Below are positions 1 to 8,500 of a stretch of 37,328 bases of DNA, in pieces. Made by a program: the position numbers and the translations under genes. Where the stretch lies: NCBI RefSeq assembly GCF_004364575.1, contig NZ_SOAG01000028.1, forward strand, positions 1 through 37,328, read 5' to 3'. Every line of letters begins with the position of its first letter. Position 1 is the stretch's first letter. Under the pieces are notes generated by a model that was not told the DNA's origin, did not search any database, and was given only the letters and a program-made list of their open reading frames with translations. Source of the stretch: Myroides indicus (lineage in GTDB: Bacteria; Bacteroidota; Bacteroidia; Flavobacteriales; Flavobacteriaceae).

Positions 1-181
1 GCCAGGGGCATCGCAGAGTAGCTACGTTGGGCAGGGATAAGCGCTGAAAGCATATAAGTGCGAAACCCACCACAAGATTAGATTTCTTTAAAGGGCCGTT
101 GAAGATGACAACGTTGATAGGCTACAGATGTAGAGGCAGTAATGTCACAGTCGAGTAGTACTAATAGCCCGTACGCTTATG
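1..181 (+). rRNA. 23S ribosomal RNA, 3' end (partial)
   Basis: This is the last part of domain VI of 23S rRNA. Conserved strings are visible, including GCGCTGAAAGCAT near 40, CGTTGATAGGC near 112 and AGTACTAATAGCCCGT near 156. The 5' part lies outside the window. The exact 3' end is estimated from alignment to remembered 23S sequence, so it may be off by several bases. It is followed by 5S on the same strand, so this is the distal end of an rrn operon. Confidence 0.93.
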
Positions 182-326
182 TGCACTCTCCCTGTCTCAG
201 GGATGGGGAGAGGGCGTCTTTCTATTTGGGATAAGGTTATTCTATCTCTGAGTTTTATTTTTTTGTTGCCGCGTGTTTTTTCAGTATAGTTAACCATATA
301 AGTTACTTTTAGTAGTAGCTGCCGAA
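182..326 (+). other. 23S-5S spacer
   Basis: This is the transcribed spacer between 23S and 5S. CTCTCCC at 186-192 can pair with GGGAGAG at 206-212, giving a hairpin just after the 23S end that could take part in processing. I see no tRNA in it. The antisense reading frame across this region is not a credible gene. Confidence 0.7.
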
Positions 327-434
327 TCAGGGTGGTTATTGCGGCGGGGTCCACCTCTTTCCATTTCGAACAGAGCAGTTAAGCCCGCCAGCGCAGATGG
401 TACTGCCGCAAGGTGGGAGAGTATGTCGCTGCCC
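327..434 (+). rRNA. rrf: 5S ribosomal RNA
   Basis: It has the typical 5S organisation: a 5' arm starting near TCAGGGTGGTTATTGCGG, the loop strings TCCACCTCTTTCCATTTCGAAC and AGCCCGCCAGCGC, and GGTGGGAGAGTATGTCGCTGCC at the 3' end. The terminal halves are complementary. The ends are estimated to within a few bases. It is the last gene of the rrn operon and is followed at once by a terminator. Confidence 0.92.
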
Positions 435-444
435 TTCTTTTGAA

Positions 445-477
445 AATCCCCTTCACATAATGTGAAGGGGATTTTTT
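445..477 (+). terminator. rrn operon terminator, probably bidirectional
   Basis: AATCCCCTTCACAT and its inverted copy ATGTGAAGGGGATT form a long perfect stem with a very short loop, followed by a T run. The convergent adaptor gene ends at 482, so the same hairpin probably also ends the minus-strand metal-efflux transcript. Confidence 0.88.
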
Positions 478-481
478 GTAT

Positions 482-1672
482 TTAGTGATTATGATCATTT
501 CCTCCTTCAGACTTTATCAAATGACTTTGAATGTAATAAGCTCCTTGTAATACAATCTGGTAATCCTTGGGAAGGGACTGAAGTAAAGTAATTTCAGTAT
601 AACCTAATTCAGTTACTCCTGATTTAATTTCAATTCTTTCAAAATCGAAGTGTTGATCTACAGTGTTATTTTCCGATTTTGCATATGTAATAAAAATGAA
701 TTCTCTTCCTTCCGCCTTAACAATCGCATCAGAAGGTAAAGCATCTACCTCGTGCTGCCCTGTTTGAATAAGAGCATTAACATATAAACCAGGAATTAAA
801 TTATCGGAAACATTGTCGATAGCCGCATGAGCGGCAACGGTTTTACCTCCTTCAATAAAAGATTTTCCGATACTGAATATAGTAGCTGTTATCTCAGTTT
901 GGTTGATATTGGTCAAATTGAACGAAACTTTTTGTCCTATGTGTACATAAGGCAAATCTTTTTCATATATCATTAAATCCAAATGTATTTGAGAATTATC
1001 TACAATGGAAAATAGTGATTGCCCAGGAGTAATACTTGTTCCTATTTTAACCGGAATAGCTGAAATATTTCCAGTGATGGGAGAAATGATTTTGAGCGAT
1101 TGAGAAAATTGGCCCGGAATGGCATTGAGTAATTTCAGTTGGTTACTTAATGATTGGTATCTGGATTTTTCAATGTTTAGATCGGACTTTACTTTTTGAA
1201 AAGTTTTTTCTGAATTTACATTTTCGGAGCGTAACGTCTGCTGTCTTTCAAATTCAGGCTGTAAATATTCCAAGTTGCTTTTTGAGACCTGATATTCTTC
1301 CTGTAATCGGATAAATTCAGGACTATCTATAGCTGCAATAACTTGTCCTTTAGTTACTTTATCTCCCAAATTGACTAAAATTTGCGTGATGGTTCCACTT
1401 AAAAAAGAGTTTACTTCTGCCTGATTCTGGGGAGGAAGCTCTGTCTTTCCATTTACCTTAACAACTTCGGTCAAGTTTTTCTTTTCCATATTTCCTAACA
1501 CAATATTTGCTGCTTTATATTGCGCAAAGGAAAGCTCAACTTCTTTATTGGAAGATTCATTTTGAGTGAGTCCAATGGTAGTGTTTTTTGAATTTTCTGA
1601 TGAATCGGGCTGTTTTTTACAAGCAGTTAAAAACAAGCTTCCGCTTAACAATATGACAATATATTTTTTCAT
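482..1672 (-). CDS. HME-RND efflux periplasmic adaptor (CusB/CzcB type), lipoprotein
   Basis: This is the membrane-fusion subunit that links an inner-membrane RND metal pump to its outer-membrane channel. The 396-residue protein begins with a lipoprotein signal peptide (LTAC, lipidated Cys18). It continues with the lipoyl/HlyD-type half motif (GTITQILVNLGDKVTKGQVI, about residues 94-113), a coiled-coil hairpin (about 120-185), the second lipoyl half with SPITGNISAIPVKIGTSITP (about 198-217), and a beta-barrel domain. The C-terminus is His-rich (GGNDHNH), as is common in metal-efflux adaptors. It starts only 10 bases after the stop of the pump gene, so the two are co-transcribed. The metal is not determined by this subunit alone; see the pump entry. 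Confidence 0.92.
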   Translation of the reverse strand: MKKYIVILLSGSLFLTACKKQPDSSENSKNTTIGLTQNESSNKEVELSFAQYKAANIVLGNMEKKNLTEVVKVNGKTELPPQNQAEVNSFLSGTITQILVNLGDKVTKGQVIAAIDSPEFIRLQEEYQVSKSNLEYLQPEFERQQTLRSENVNSEKTFQKVKSDLNIEKSRYQSLSNQLKLLNAIPGQFSQSLKIISPITGNISAIPVKIGTSITPGQSLFSIVDNSQIHLDLMIYEKDLPYVHIGQKVSFNLTNINQTEITATIFSIGKSFIEGGKTVAAHAAIDNVSDNLIPGLYVNALIQTGQHEVDALPSDAIVKAEGREFIFITYAKSENNTVDQHFDFERIEIKSGVTELGYTEITLLQSLPKDYQIVLQGAYYIQSHLIKSEGGNDHNH

Positions 1673-1682
1673 GTTTATTAAT

Positions 1683-4600
1683 TTATTGGTTAACTAAAAA
1701 GTGAAGACTACTGTGGCTTAAATTATATTGCAATACTGCATCCAGATAGTTAATTTGAATGGACAAAGCAGTTTCCATGGATTGAATATATTCAATGTAA
1801 GAAATATCTCCATTATTGTATGACTTGTTTGCGTGTTCTTTGATAATAGTCGCATTTTTCAAGGCATTGTCAAGATAATAATCAATTACGCTTTCTTGTG
1901 CTTTGATAATTTCAATTTGCTGCTGAATGTTTTCTTTCAATTGTTTTATCTTGTAATCTCTTTCAATTTTAGCTTGTTCTGTTTCATACTTCATCGCTTT
2001 TAGCTTCGCACTTTGATTGCCGAAAAAAACTGGAATAGAAATTCCTACAGAATAGCTCGACAATCGAAGGTCTTTTCCATAATTGATAATTCTTCCATTG
2101 TTTTCAAATATTCCGGATTGTGATTCTGCAGTATACCCTAAAGTGAAATCGGGAAAAAGAAGTGCTCTTTCCTTTTTTCTATATGCTTCTTGGGTTTCTA
2201 TATTTTTTTCTGCCAATTGCAAAGAAATACTCTGGTTTAAATCAAAATCTTCCAAAGGATCATGTTTGTCATATTCAATTTTATTTTCAATGGGTTCAAA
2301 ATCTCCATCCAAGTTTAATAATGCCTTTAATCTTGATTTTTCGTTAAATAAGTTGGTTTCATTCTGTGTTATTAAGACGTTTAATTCCTGTTCTTTTGCT
2401 ATTGCCACATTGCTTTCCATTAGTGTTGTTTCACCTGTTTCGTATCTCAAACGCGCCGATTTTGAAAAGTCTTTTAGCAATAAGGCTTGCTCACTCAACA
2501 ATTCTTTTTTGGAAATAGCATATAAAACATTTTCCCAAGCCTGACGGACTGCAAATTCTATTTCTAACCTTACGCCTTGATTCTGAATAACAGATGTTTC
2601 AAACTCTTTTTTCAAAACTCTTTTTTTAGAAGCGTATGAAAACGGACTGAATGATTGCGATATATTTAAACTGACATCCGTTTGATCCTTACTGTTTAAA
2701 TGACCAAACCCTGTGTTAATTTCGGTTTTAGGAATATCAACACTTGTTTTAATCATTTGTTCTTTGCTTTTTACACCTAAGTCCGAGGCTTGCACGGCTT
2801 TGTTGTTTTGCAAAGCTATTTCAAGGGCTTGTTCCAGTGAAATTTTTTTGATTTCGGTAGGTTGAGCTTGTACCCAAAATCCGGAGATAAGAAGTAAAAC
2901 AGTTATTGTTTTTTTCATTTTTATTTTAAATCCTTTTTCTTCATAATAATAAATAAGTGGCAAAATAAGGAGTGTCAATATCGTTGCCGAAATCAATCCG
3001 CCAATTACAACCGTTGCCAGAGGTTTTTGCACTTCGGCTCCGGCACTCGTACTCAAAGCCATTGGCAAAAAGCCCAGCGAAGCTACAGAGGCTGTCAATA
3101 AAACAGGACGCAATCTAATTTTTGTTCCTTCGATAATCCGTTCGTATAGCTCCATTCCTTCTTCTTTCAGGTGATTAAATTGCCCGATTAACACGATTCC
3201 GTTGAGTACAGCAACGCCAAACAAAGCAATAAAGCCTACTCCTGCAGAAATGCTGAAAGGCATTCCTCTTAACCACAAAGCCATAATCCCGCCGATAGCT
3301 GAAAGAGGAATAGCGGTAAAAATCATTAGGGATTGCTTAACGGATTTAAAGGTAAAATATAGCAAAACAAATATCAATCCCAAGGCGATAGGAACGGCAA
3401 TCATCAATCGGTTTGATGCATCTACCAGGTTTTCAAATTGTCCGCCATACGTGATGTAATATCCGTTGGGTAAATCCAATTTGTCGTTTAACCGTTCCTG
3501 AATATCGTTTACCACGTTTTTAACGTCTCGTTCACGCACGTTAAAACCAAGCACAATTCTTCTTTTTCCATCTTCACGGCTAATTTGTTGCGGACCGTCT
3601 TCATAGTCTATTTCGGCAACTTGTTGTAATGGAATTTGGATGCCTTCGGGTAGACTGATAAAAACATTTTTCAGATTGTCTATATTTTGACGGTAATCTT
3701 CATCCATCCGAACGACCAAGTCAAATCTTTTTTCGCCCTCATATACCTTTCCAGCAACTTCTCCGGCAAAACTTGTTCTAACAATCCGATTGATTTCGCC
3801 AATGTTGAGCCCATACAAAGCGAGTTTATCTTTGTTGTACCGAATTGAAATTTGTGGCAAGCCCGAAACGCGCTCAAGTTTGGTATCCGTAACTCCGGAA
3901 ATATCAGAAATAAGCTCGTTAATTTCATCGCCAATAGATGCCAATCTGTCAAGGTCATCACCAAAAACCTTAATGGCTACATCGCTCCTCACTCCGGTCA
4001 TCAACTCGTTAAAACGCATCTGTATCGGCTGAGAAAACTCAGTCGTAATACCGGGAATTTCGTTGAGGGCAGCTTCCATTTTTTGAATCAACTCTTCTTT
4101 TGTTTTAGCAGAAACCCATTCTTTTTTATCTTTTAAAATAATAATTACATCCGCAGCTTCCATCGGCATTGGATCGGTCGGAATTTCGGCACTTCCAATT
4201 TTGGAAATCACCATTTTTACTTCCGGAAAACGCTCTTTTAATATTTTTTCGGCTTTAGTTGTCGTTTCTATTTCCTGAGAAAGCGAACTACCCGATGAAA
4301 TAATAACGTGCGTTGCTAAATCTCCTTCATCAAGCGTAGGAATAAATTCACCTCCCAACTTTCCAAATACAAATAGTGCCAAAGCCAATAACCCGAAAGC
4401 AAAACTTAAAACTAAGCGTTTAAACACAAATGCTTTCTCTAAAACAGGTTTATACCATTGGTATATCTTATCAATAATTTTATCGCTGATATTAGGTTTA
4501 GTTTTTCCTCCTTTTTTACTTAAAAATAAAGAAGAAACCATAGGAACGTAAGTTAGAGATAGAATAAATGCTCCTAAAATTGCAAAGGAAACAGTCATTG

Positions 4601-6026
4601 CCATTGGTCCAAACATTTTACCTTCTATACCGGTCAAAGCCAATATTGGAAGATAAACAATGAGGATGATGATTTCTCCAAATGAAGCACTGGTTCTGAT
4701 TTTTGATGCTGCCTGAAATACCTCTCCATTCATCTGGGCTTGAGAAAGCTTCCTTTTCTTTCCGGTGTGCAATCGATGTACAATAGCTTCTACAATGATA
4801 ACAGCACCGTCAACAATTAACCCAAAGTCAATCGCACCTAAACTCATCAGATTACCGCTGATACCAAATATTTTCATCATGGATACAGCAAATAAAAGCG
4901 ATAAAGGAATAACTGAAGCAACAATTAATCCGGCACGCCAGTTTCCCAGTAATAACACCAATACAAAAACAACGATTAAGGCTCCTTCAATAAGATTGGT
5001 TTGGATTGTACTTACGGTTTTGTCTATCAGTTTGGTTCTGTCTATAAAAGGTTCGATGGCAATTCCTTCGGGAAGTGTTTTTTCAATTTGTTCAACTCTT
5101 TCTTTTACAAGTTTGATTACTTCTTGCGTATTTGCCCCTTTAAGCATCATCACCATTCCGCCTACGTCTTCTCCTTTTCCGTCTTTGGTAACTGCTCCGT
5201 ACCGGATGCTGCTACCTATTCTTACATCGGCAACATCTCTGATTAATATAGGCGTATCATTTACTTTTTTAACAACGATTTTTTCAATGTCTTCTAAACT
5301 TTGAATCATCCCTATACTTCGGATAAAATATGCATAAGGCTTTTTGTCTATATATGCTCCTCCTGTATTTTCATTATTGGCTTCTAAGGCGTCAAAAATT
5401 TCGATAATAGACGTATCCATACTTTTTAACCGATCGGGTTGGACGGCAATTTCGTATTGTTTTAAAACACCGCCCAGTGTATTGACTTCGGCTACACCTT
5501 TGATACCTATTAACTGAGGCTTAACTATCCAATCCTGAATGGTTCTAAGTTCCATACTGCTGTACTGATCTTCATAACCTTCTTTTGGAAAAATGATATA
5601 TTGATAAATTTCACCCAATCCGGTACTCAATGGAGCTAGTTCCGGAGTTCCGATGTTTTTTGGAATAATTTCTTCAGCTTCTCTCAGTTTTTCGGCTATT
5701 TGCGTTCTTGCCCAATAAATATCCGTTTGTTCGGTAAAAACAACGGTTATCACACTAAGCCCAAAGCGACTGATAGAACGAAGTTCTGTAATATTTGGAA
5801 TTGGTTTGACCGCTTGTTCAATGGGATAAGTGATGAATTGCTCTACTTCTTGTGTGGCAAGTGTTGGTGAGCTTGTAATAATTTGTACCTGATTATTGGT
5901 AATATCAGGCTGTGTATCCATAGGAAGGTTAAAAAGGGAATAGGTACCCCAACTGATTAAAGCTAAGATAAAAACTCCGATTAAAAACTTGTTATGAATA
6001 CTAAAACGTATGATTTTATCTAGCAT
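1683..6026 (-). CDS. CusA/CzcA-family HME-RND metal pump fused to a TolC-like outer-membrane channel
   Basis: This 1447-residue protein has two parts. Residues 1-1036 are a full-length heavy-metal RND proton antiporter: N-terminal TM helix, porter loops, and TM4 with DFGLIVDGAVIIVEA giving D400, D406 and E413. Those acidic residues match the Co/Zn/Cd/Ni-type (CzcA) pumps rather than the Cu/Ag type, so divalent cations are the likelier substrates (inference from family). Residues 1037-1447 are an outer-membrane factor of the TolC family, with long amphipathic helices. The second part opens with an intact signal-peptide-like segment (MKKTITVLLLISGFWVQAQ). RND-OMF fusions of this length are usual in Flavobacteriia. 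It lies between the small Cys-rich protein and the adaptor and is probably transcribed with both. Confidence 0.93.
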   Translation of the reverse strand: MLDKIIRFSIHNKFLIGVFILALISWGTYSLFNLPMDTQPDITNNQVQIITSSPTLATQEVEQFITYPIEQAVKPIPNITELRSISRFGLSVITVVFTEQTDIYWARTQIAEKLREAEEIIPKNIGTPELAPLSTGLGEIYQYIIFPKEGYEDQYSSMELRTIQDWIVKPQLIGIKGVAEVNTLGGVLKQYEIAVQPDRLKSMDTSIIEIFDALEANNENTGGAYIDKKPYAYFIRSIGMIQSLEDIEKIVVKKVNDTPILIRDVADVRIGSSIRYGAVTKDGKGEDVGGMVMMLKGANTQEVIKLVKERVEQIEKTLPEGIAIEPFIDRTKLIDKTVSTIQTNLIEGALIVVFVLVLLLGNWRAGLIVASVIPLSLLFAVSMMKIFGISGNLMSLGAIDFGLIVDGAVIIVEAIVHRLHTGKKRKLSQAQMNGEVFQAASKIRTSASFGEIIILIVYLPILALTGIEGKMFGPMAMTVSFAILGAFILSLTYVPMVSSLFLSKKGGKTKPNISDKIIDKIYQWYKPVLEKAFVFKRLVLSFAFGLLALALFVFGKLGGEFIPTLDEGDLATHVIISSGSSLSQEIETTTKAEKILKERFPEVKMVISKIGSAEIPTDPMPMEAADVIIILKDKKEWVSAKTKEELIQKMEAALNEIPGITTEFSQPIQMRFNELMTGVRSDVAIKVFGDDLDRLASIGDEINELISDISGVTDTKLERVSGLPQISIRYNKDKLALYGLNIGEINRIVRTSFAGEVAGKVYEGEKRFDLVVRMDEDYRQNIDNLKNVFISLPEGIQIPLQQVAEIDYEDGPQQISREDGKRRIVLGFNVRERDVKNVVNDIQERLNDKLDLPNGYYITYGGQFENLVDASNRLMIAVPIALGLIFVLLYFTFKSVKQSLMIFTAIPLSAIGGIMALWLRGMPFSISAGVGFIALFGVAVLNGIVLIGQFNHLKEEGMELYERIIEGTKIRLRPVLLTASVASLGFLPMALSTSAGAEVQKPLATVVIGGLISATILTLLILPLIYYYEEKGFKIKMKKTITVLLLISGFWVQAQPTEIKKISLEQALEIALQNNKAVQASDLGVKSKEQMIKTSVDIPKTEINTGFGHLNSKDQTDVSLNISQSFSPFSYASKKRVLKKEFETSVIQNQGVRLEIEFAVRQAWENVLYAISKKELLSEQALLLKDFSKSARLRYETGETTLMESNVAIAKEQELNVLITQNETNLFNEKSRLKALLNLDGDFEPIENKIEYDKHDPLEDFDLNQSISLQLAEKNIETQEAYRKKERALLFPDFTLGYTAESQSGIFENNGRIINYGKDLRLSSYSVGISIPVFFGNQSAKLKAMKYETEQAKIERDYKIKQLKENIQQQIEIIKAQESVIDYYLDNALKNATIIKEHANKSYNNGDISYIEYIQSMETALSIQINYLDAVLQYNLSHSSLHFLVNQ

Positions 6027-6099
6027 AGTTGTAGTATAATTTTAAAAATAGAATGAAATCTGAATACAATTCAGACAAGTTTTTATAAAGAATAAAAAA

Positions 6100-6435
6100 C
6101 TATACTATTTTTGGAGGCTGCCAGATAGAATGGTTGATACCTGATAAAGAAGGAGATAAATAGGAATATTCTTTATTTTCAGTATGGATAGTTATATTGG
6201 AAAAAATTTCAGTAAAAGCAATAATAGTTAAAGAGGCTGAACAGCAACCGCATATACATAAAGGTGAACAGAAATCTGACTGTATGTTATGATTATCTTG
6301 TTGAATAACCGTTTGATAGGAAGTAGTCTGATTAACTGCAATATCAGAAACATATTTATCTGCACAAGGATATATCGATATTGTAATGAACAAGATCGAT
6401 AAAATTAGATGGAATATGTTTCGTCGTAATTTCAT
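6100..6435 (-). CDS. Small secreted Cys-rich protein, DUF6660-like
   Basis: I chose the ATG at 6435 (MKLRRNIFHLILSILFITIS), which opens a clean signal peptide; the upstream extension in the same frame lacks coding character. The mature part is short (111 residues in total) and carries a cysteine cluster, CSPLCICGCC, in its middle. The C-terminal end is HSIWQPPKIV. It looks like the DUF6660 group of small Bacteroidota proteins that I recall beside metal-efflux genes; the family assignment is from memory. It is the first gene of the efflux cluster, 73 bases ahead of the pump, so a role in metal binding or sensing in the periplasm is inferred from context only. A -7-type promoter box lies 5 bases before the start. 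Confidence 0.75.
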   Translation of the reverse strand: MKLRRNIFHLILSILFITISIYPCADKYVSDIAVNQTTSYQTVIQQDNHNIQSDFCSPLCICGCCSASLTIIAFTEIFSNITIHTENKEYSYLSPSLSGINHSIWQPPKIV

Positions 6436-6439
6436 GTGA

Positions 6440-6447
6440 CAAATATA
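6440..6447 (-). promoter_or_regulatory. -7 promoter box of the metal-efflux cluster
   Basis: On the minus strand this reads TATATTTG, matching the Bacteroidota -7 consensus TAnnTTTG. It lies only 4 bases (6436-6439) from the chosen start codon, so transcription may begin at or next to the ATG. I see no convincing TTTG element around -33. Confidence 0.45.
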
Positions 6448-6484
6448 AAATAAATTATGAGTAAAGAGCAACGCTTTTTTTTCT

Positions 6485-6503
6485 TTGCAATGTTGTTGCA
6501 ATG
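6485..6503. promoter_or_regulatory. Paired TTGCAATG repeats, operator candidate
   Basis: TTGCAATG occurs at 6485-6492 and again at 6496-6503, so the palindromic cores TTGCAA are 11 bases apart, close to one helical turn. The pair lies about 40 bases upstream of the efflux cluster's -7 box, in the divergent region shared with the Crp/Fnr-type gene. This placement suits a dimeric regulator; no regulator has been identified for it. Confidence 0.3.
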
Positions 6504-6593
6504 ATAGAGTTGTCTTTTTGAAAGAGCGGATATTTAGTATATAAATATGTAAAATAACTATTTTGTAACCAATGAGTTTTGTTTAAAAAAACT

Positions 6594-6601
6594 TAATTTT
6601 G
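6594..6601 (+). promoter_or_regulatory. -7 promoter box of the Crp/Fnr-type gene
   Basis: TAATTTTG matches TAnnTTTG. TTTTG stretches lie upstream at 6561-6565 and 6577-6581, but neither is at the usual spacing. The predicted leader is about 35 bases. Confidence 0.45.
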
Positions 6602-6640
6602 TGCATATTAGAAGCTTATTAACTAATAAAAAATGTTGAA

Positions 6641-7201
6641 ATGAGTGTTATTATCAGGTTATTTGAGCAGTATGGTTATGTTTCTCCCATCTGTAGAGAG
6701 GCAATAGAAAAATACATTCAAATCTATCATAAAAAGAAAGGGGATTTTTTACTTAGAAAAGGGCAAATTGCCGGAAGTTTATTTGTTTTGGAAAAAGGAT
6801 TGGTACGTGGCTATTATGAACAAAAAAACAAACAGATAGATATTTGGTTTGGGTTTGAAAATACAATTTTGGGTTCAACCTATCAAATGTACAAAAGCCG
6901 CCCGTCTCTTGAATATATTGAATGTCTGGAAGATTGTACCGTTCATGCTTTACCCAATGAAAAATTATTGAGATTATACAAAGATTTTCCTGAATTTAAT
7001 ATTATCGGAAGGAGATTTACAGAGGATTACTGTTTGTTATTGGAAGAAAGAGCCTATCAATTGCAAACTATGTCGGCAGCAGAGCGCTACCATAAATTGT
7101 TGAGAGATTATCCAGAAGCAGTGAAGCGGATTCCGTTGGGAAATATTGCTTCTTACTTGGGGATTACCCAAGAAACCCTAAGCAGGATCCGAAAAATTTG
7201 A
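6641..7201 (+). CDS. Crp/Fnr-family transcription regulator
   Basis: The 186-residue protein has an N-terminal cyclic-nucleotide-binding-like beta-roll (about residues 20-125, with GQIAGSLFVLEKGLVRGYY) and a helical dimerisation stretch. It ends in a short winged-helix segment whose recognition helix is in GNIASYLGITQETLSRIRK. It ends right after the recognition helix, which is usual for the short Bacteroidota members of this family. No Cys ligands for an Fe-S cluster are seen, so it is unlikely to be a true Fnr. It precedes the SMR transporter gene by 67 bases on the same strand and is divergent from the metal-efflux cluster; control of either is plausible but unproven. A four-codon ATG-TTG-AAA-TGA frame ends across its start codon. 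Confidence 0.9.
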   Translation: MSVIIRLFEQYGYVSPICREAIEKYIQIYHKKKGDFLLRKGQIAGSLFVLEKGLVRGYYEQKNKQIDIWFGFENTILGSTYQMYKSRPSLEYIECLEDCTVHALPNEKLLRLYKDFPEFNIIGRRFTEDYCLLLEERAYQLQTMSAAERYHKLLRDYPEAVKRIPLGNIASYLGITQETLSRIRKI

Positions 7202-7233
7202 TATATATCAAAAGACTAAAATCTATCTTTACT

Positions 7234-7241
7234 TACTTTTG
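7234..7241 (+). promoter_or_regulatory. -7 promoter box of the SMR transporter gene
   Basis: TACTTTTG matches TAnnTTTG and lies between the regulator stop and the transporter start, so the transporter may have its own transcript with a leader of about 25 bases. Confidence 0.4.
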
Positions 7242-7268
7242 TAATGGATAACGCTAATTTATTTGATA

Positions 7269-7601
7269 ATGAAAAACTCTTTATTTTTATTGGCAGCTAT
7301 ATTTTGTGAAGTAATTGGAACAAGTGCATTAAAGGCTTCGGAACAGTTTAGCAAATTAACTCCGAGTATTTTGACAATTGTTGCTTACGCTTCAGCATTT
7401 TATTTATTGAGCCTGACCTTAAAAACAATTCCTGTAGGTGTAGCTTATGCTATTTGGTCTGGAATAGGTATTGTATTGGTAACGCTTGTAGCCATTGTAT
7501 TATACAAACAAACTCCAGATTTAGCATCTATTATTGGCATGGCATTGATTATTGCAGGAGTTGTAGTAATTAATGTTTTTTCTAAAACTAGCGTACATTG
7601 A
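7269..7601 (+). CDS. SMR-family multidrug efflux protein (EmrE/QacE type)
   Basis: This is a small proton-driven exporter of lipophilic cations that works as a dimer in the inner membrane. The 110-residue protein has four TM helices. The essential Glu of helix 1 is visible in AAIFCEVIGTSALK, helix 3 has the family string PVGVAYAIWSGIGIV, and helix 4 has GMALIIAGVVVIN. I chose the ATG at 7269 over a TTG two codons upstream. It follows the Crp/Fnr-type gene on the same strand. Confidence 0.95.
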   Translation: MKNSLFLLAAIFCEVIGTSALKASEQFSKLTPSILTIVAYASAFYLLSLTLKTIPVGVAYAIWSGIGIVLVTLVAIVLYKQTPDLASIIGMALIIAGVVVINVFSKTSVH

Positions 7602-7680
7602 TGAATATTCAAATAGGTACTTCAGATAGGGTATCATGTTTTAATAAATATAAATAACTAAAGTCAATGATTTAAAAATA

Positions 7681-7716
7681 AAACTCCTGATTGACTTATC
7701 AATCAGGAGTTTATTT
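7681..7716. terminator. Bidirectional terminator between the SMR gene and tpiA
   Basis: AAACTCCTGATTGA at 7681-7694 and TCAATCAGGAGTTT at 7699-7712 form a perfect 14-base-pair stem with a CTTA loop. T runs flank it on both strands, so it can end the plus-strand SMR transcript and the minus-strand tpiA operon. Confidence 0.88.
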
Positions 7717-7739
7717 TTAGTATTTGCTAATTAAAAAAA

Positions 7740-8492
7740 TTAAATTGCGTTTACAATTGCAGAAAAATCATCTGCACTTAAAGCTGCTCCTCCAATTAAT
7801 CCGCCATCAACATCTGGTTGAGAAAATATTTCTTTTGCATTATTGGGCTTTACACTTCCTCCATATAAAATAGAAGTACTGTTGGCTAAGTTTTTATCAT
7901 ATTTTCTATCGATCTCCTGACGGATAAAAGCGTGAATTTCTTGCGCTTGTTTCGGAGTAGCGGTCTCTCCTGTACCAATTGCCCAAACAGGTTCGTAAGC
8001 AATTACGATATGCTTCCATTGCTCTTTGGTCAAATGAAATAACCCGTCGGTTAGCTGATTAAATATCACATTTAAATATTGTTTGTTTTGGCGGTCTTTT
8101 AATTCTTCTCCAATGCAGAAAATCACTCTCATATCATGCTTTAATGCTGTATTTACTTTATCGGCAAGTAAAGCATCAGTTTCTTGAAAATAATGTCTTC
8201 TTTCAGAATGTCCTAAAATTACAGTATTTACGCCTATGCTTAGCAGCATTTGAGCAGAAATTTCTCCTGTAAACGCACCTCCTTCTGCTTGATGCATATT
8301 TTGGGCTGCAACCTGTATATTGGTTCCTTCTAAATGAGCAACGGCATTTGATAAGTTGGTAAATGCGGGAGCTACAATTATTTCAGTTTGTTTTCCTGTA
8401 GGTAGTTTTTCTATTAATTCATCTAAAAGTGAATGTGTTTCGGGAAGCGTTTTGTGCATTTTCCAGTTTCCTGCAACAATAGTGTTTCTCAT
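7740..8492 (-). CDS. tpiA: Triosephosphate isomerase
   Basis: This glycolytic enzyme interconverts dihydroxyacetone phosphate and glyceraldehyde 3-phosphate in the cytoplasm. The 250-residue length is standard. All catalytic landmarks are present: N9 and K11 in AGNWKMHK, H95 in VILGHSERR, E167 in AYEPVWAIGTG, and the phosphate-binding GGSVKP and GGLIGGAAL loops. It is the last gene of a five-gene minus-strand operon, 8 bases after the TlpA-like gene, and is followed by the terminator at 7681-7716. Confidence 0.98.
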   Translation of the reverse strand: MRNTIVAGNWKMHKTLPETHSLLDELIEKLPTGKQTEIIVAPAFTNLSNAVAHLEGTNIQVAAQNMHQAEGGAFTGEISAQMLLSIGVNTVILGHSERRHYFQETDALLADKVNTALKHDMRVIFCIGEELKDRQNKQYLNVIFNQLTDGLFHLTKEQWKHIVIAYEPVWAIGTGETATPKQAQEIHAFIRQEIDRKYDKNLANSTSILYGGSVKPNNAKEIFSQPDVDGGLIGGAALSADDFSAIVNAI

Positions 8493-8500
8493 ATTTTTAA

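Noticed and set aside
145..354. Minus-strand open frame across the 23S tail and 5S
   Set aside because: It is antisense to rRNA genes and has no coding features.
2083..2544. Plus-strand frame of 153 codons inside the pump-channel gene
   Set aside because: It is a mirror of the strong minus-strand coding frame and has no recognisable domain.
4765..5304. Plus-strand frame of 179 codons opposite the RND domain
   Set aside because: It is a shadow frame rich in Ser, Ile and Thr from the reverse complement of TM coding sequence.
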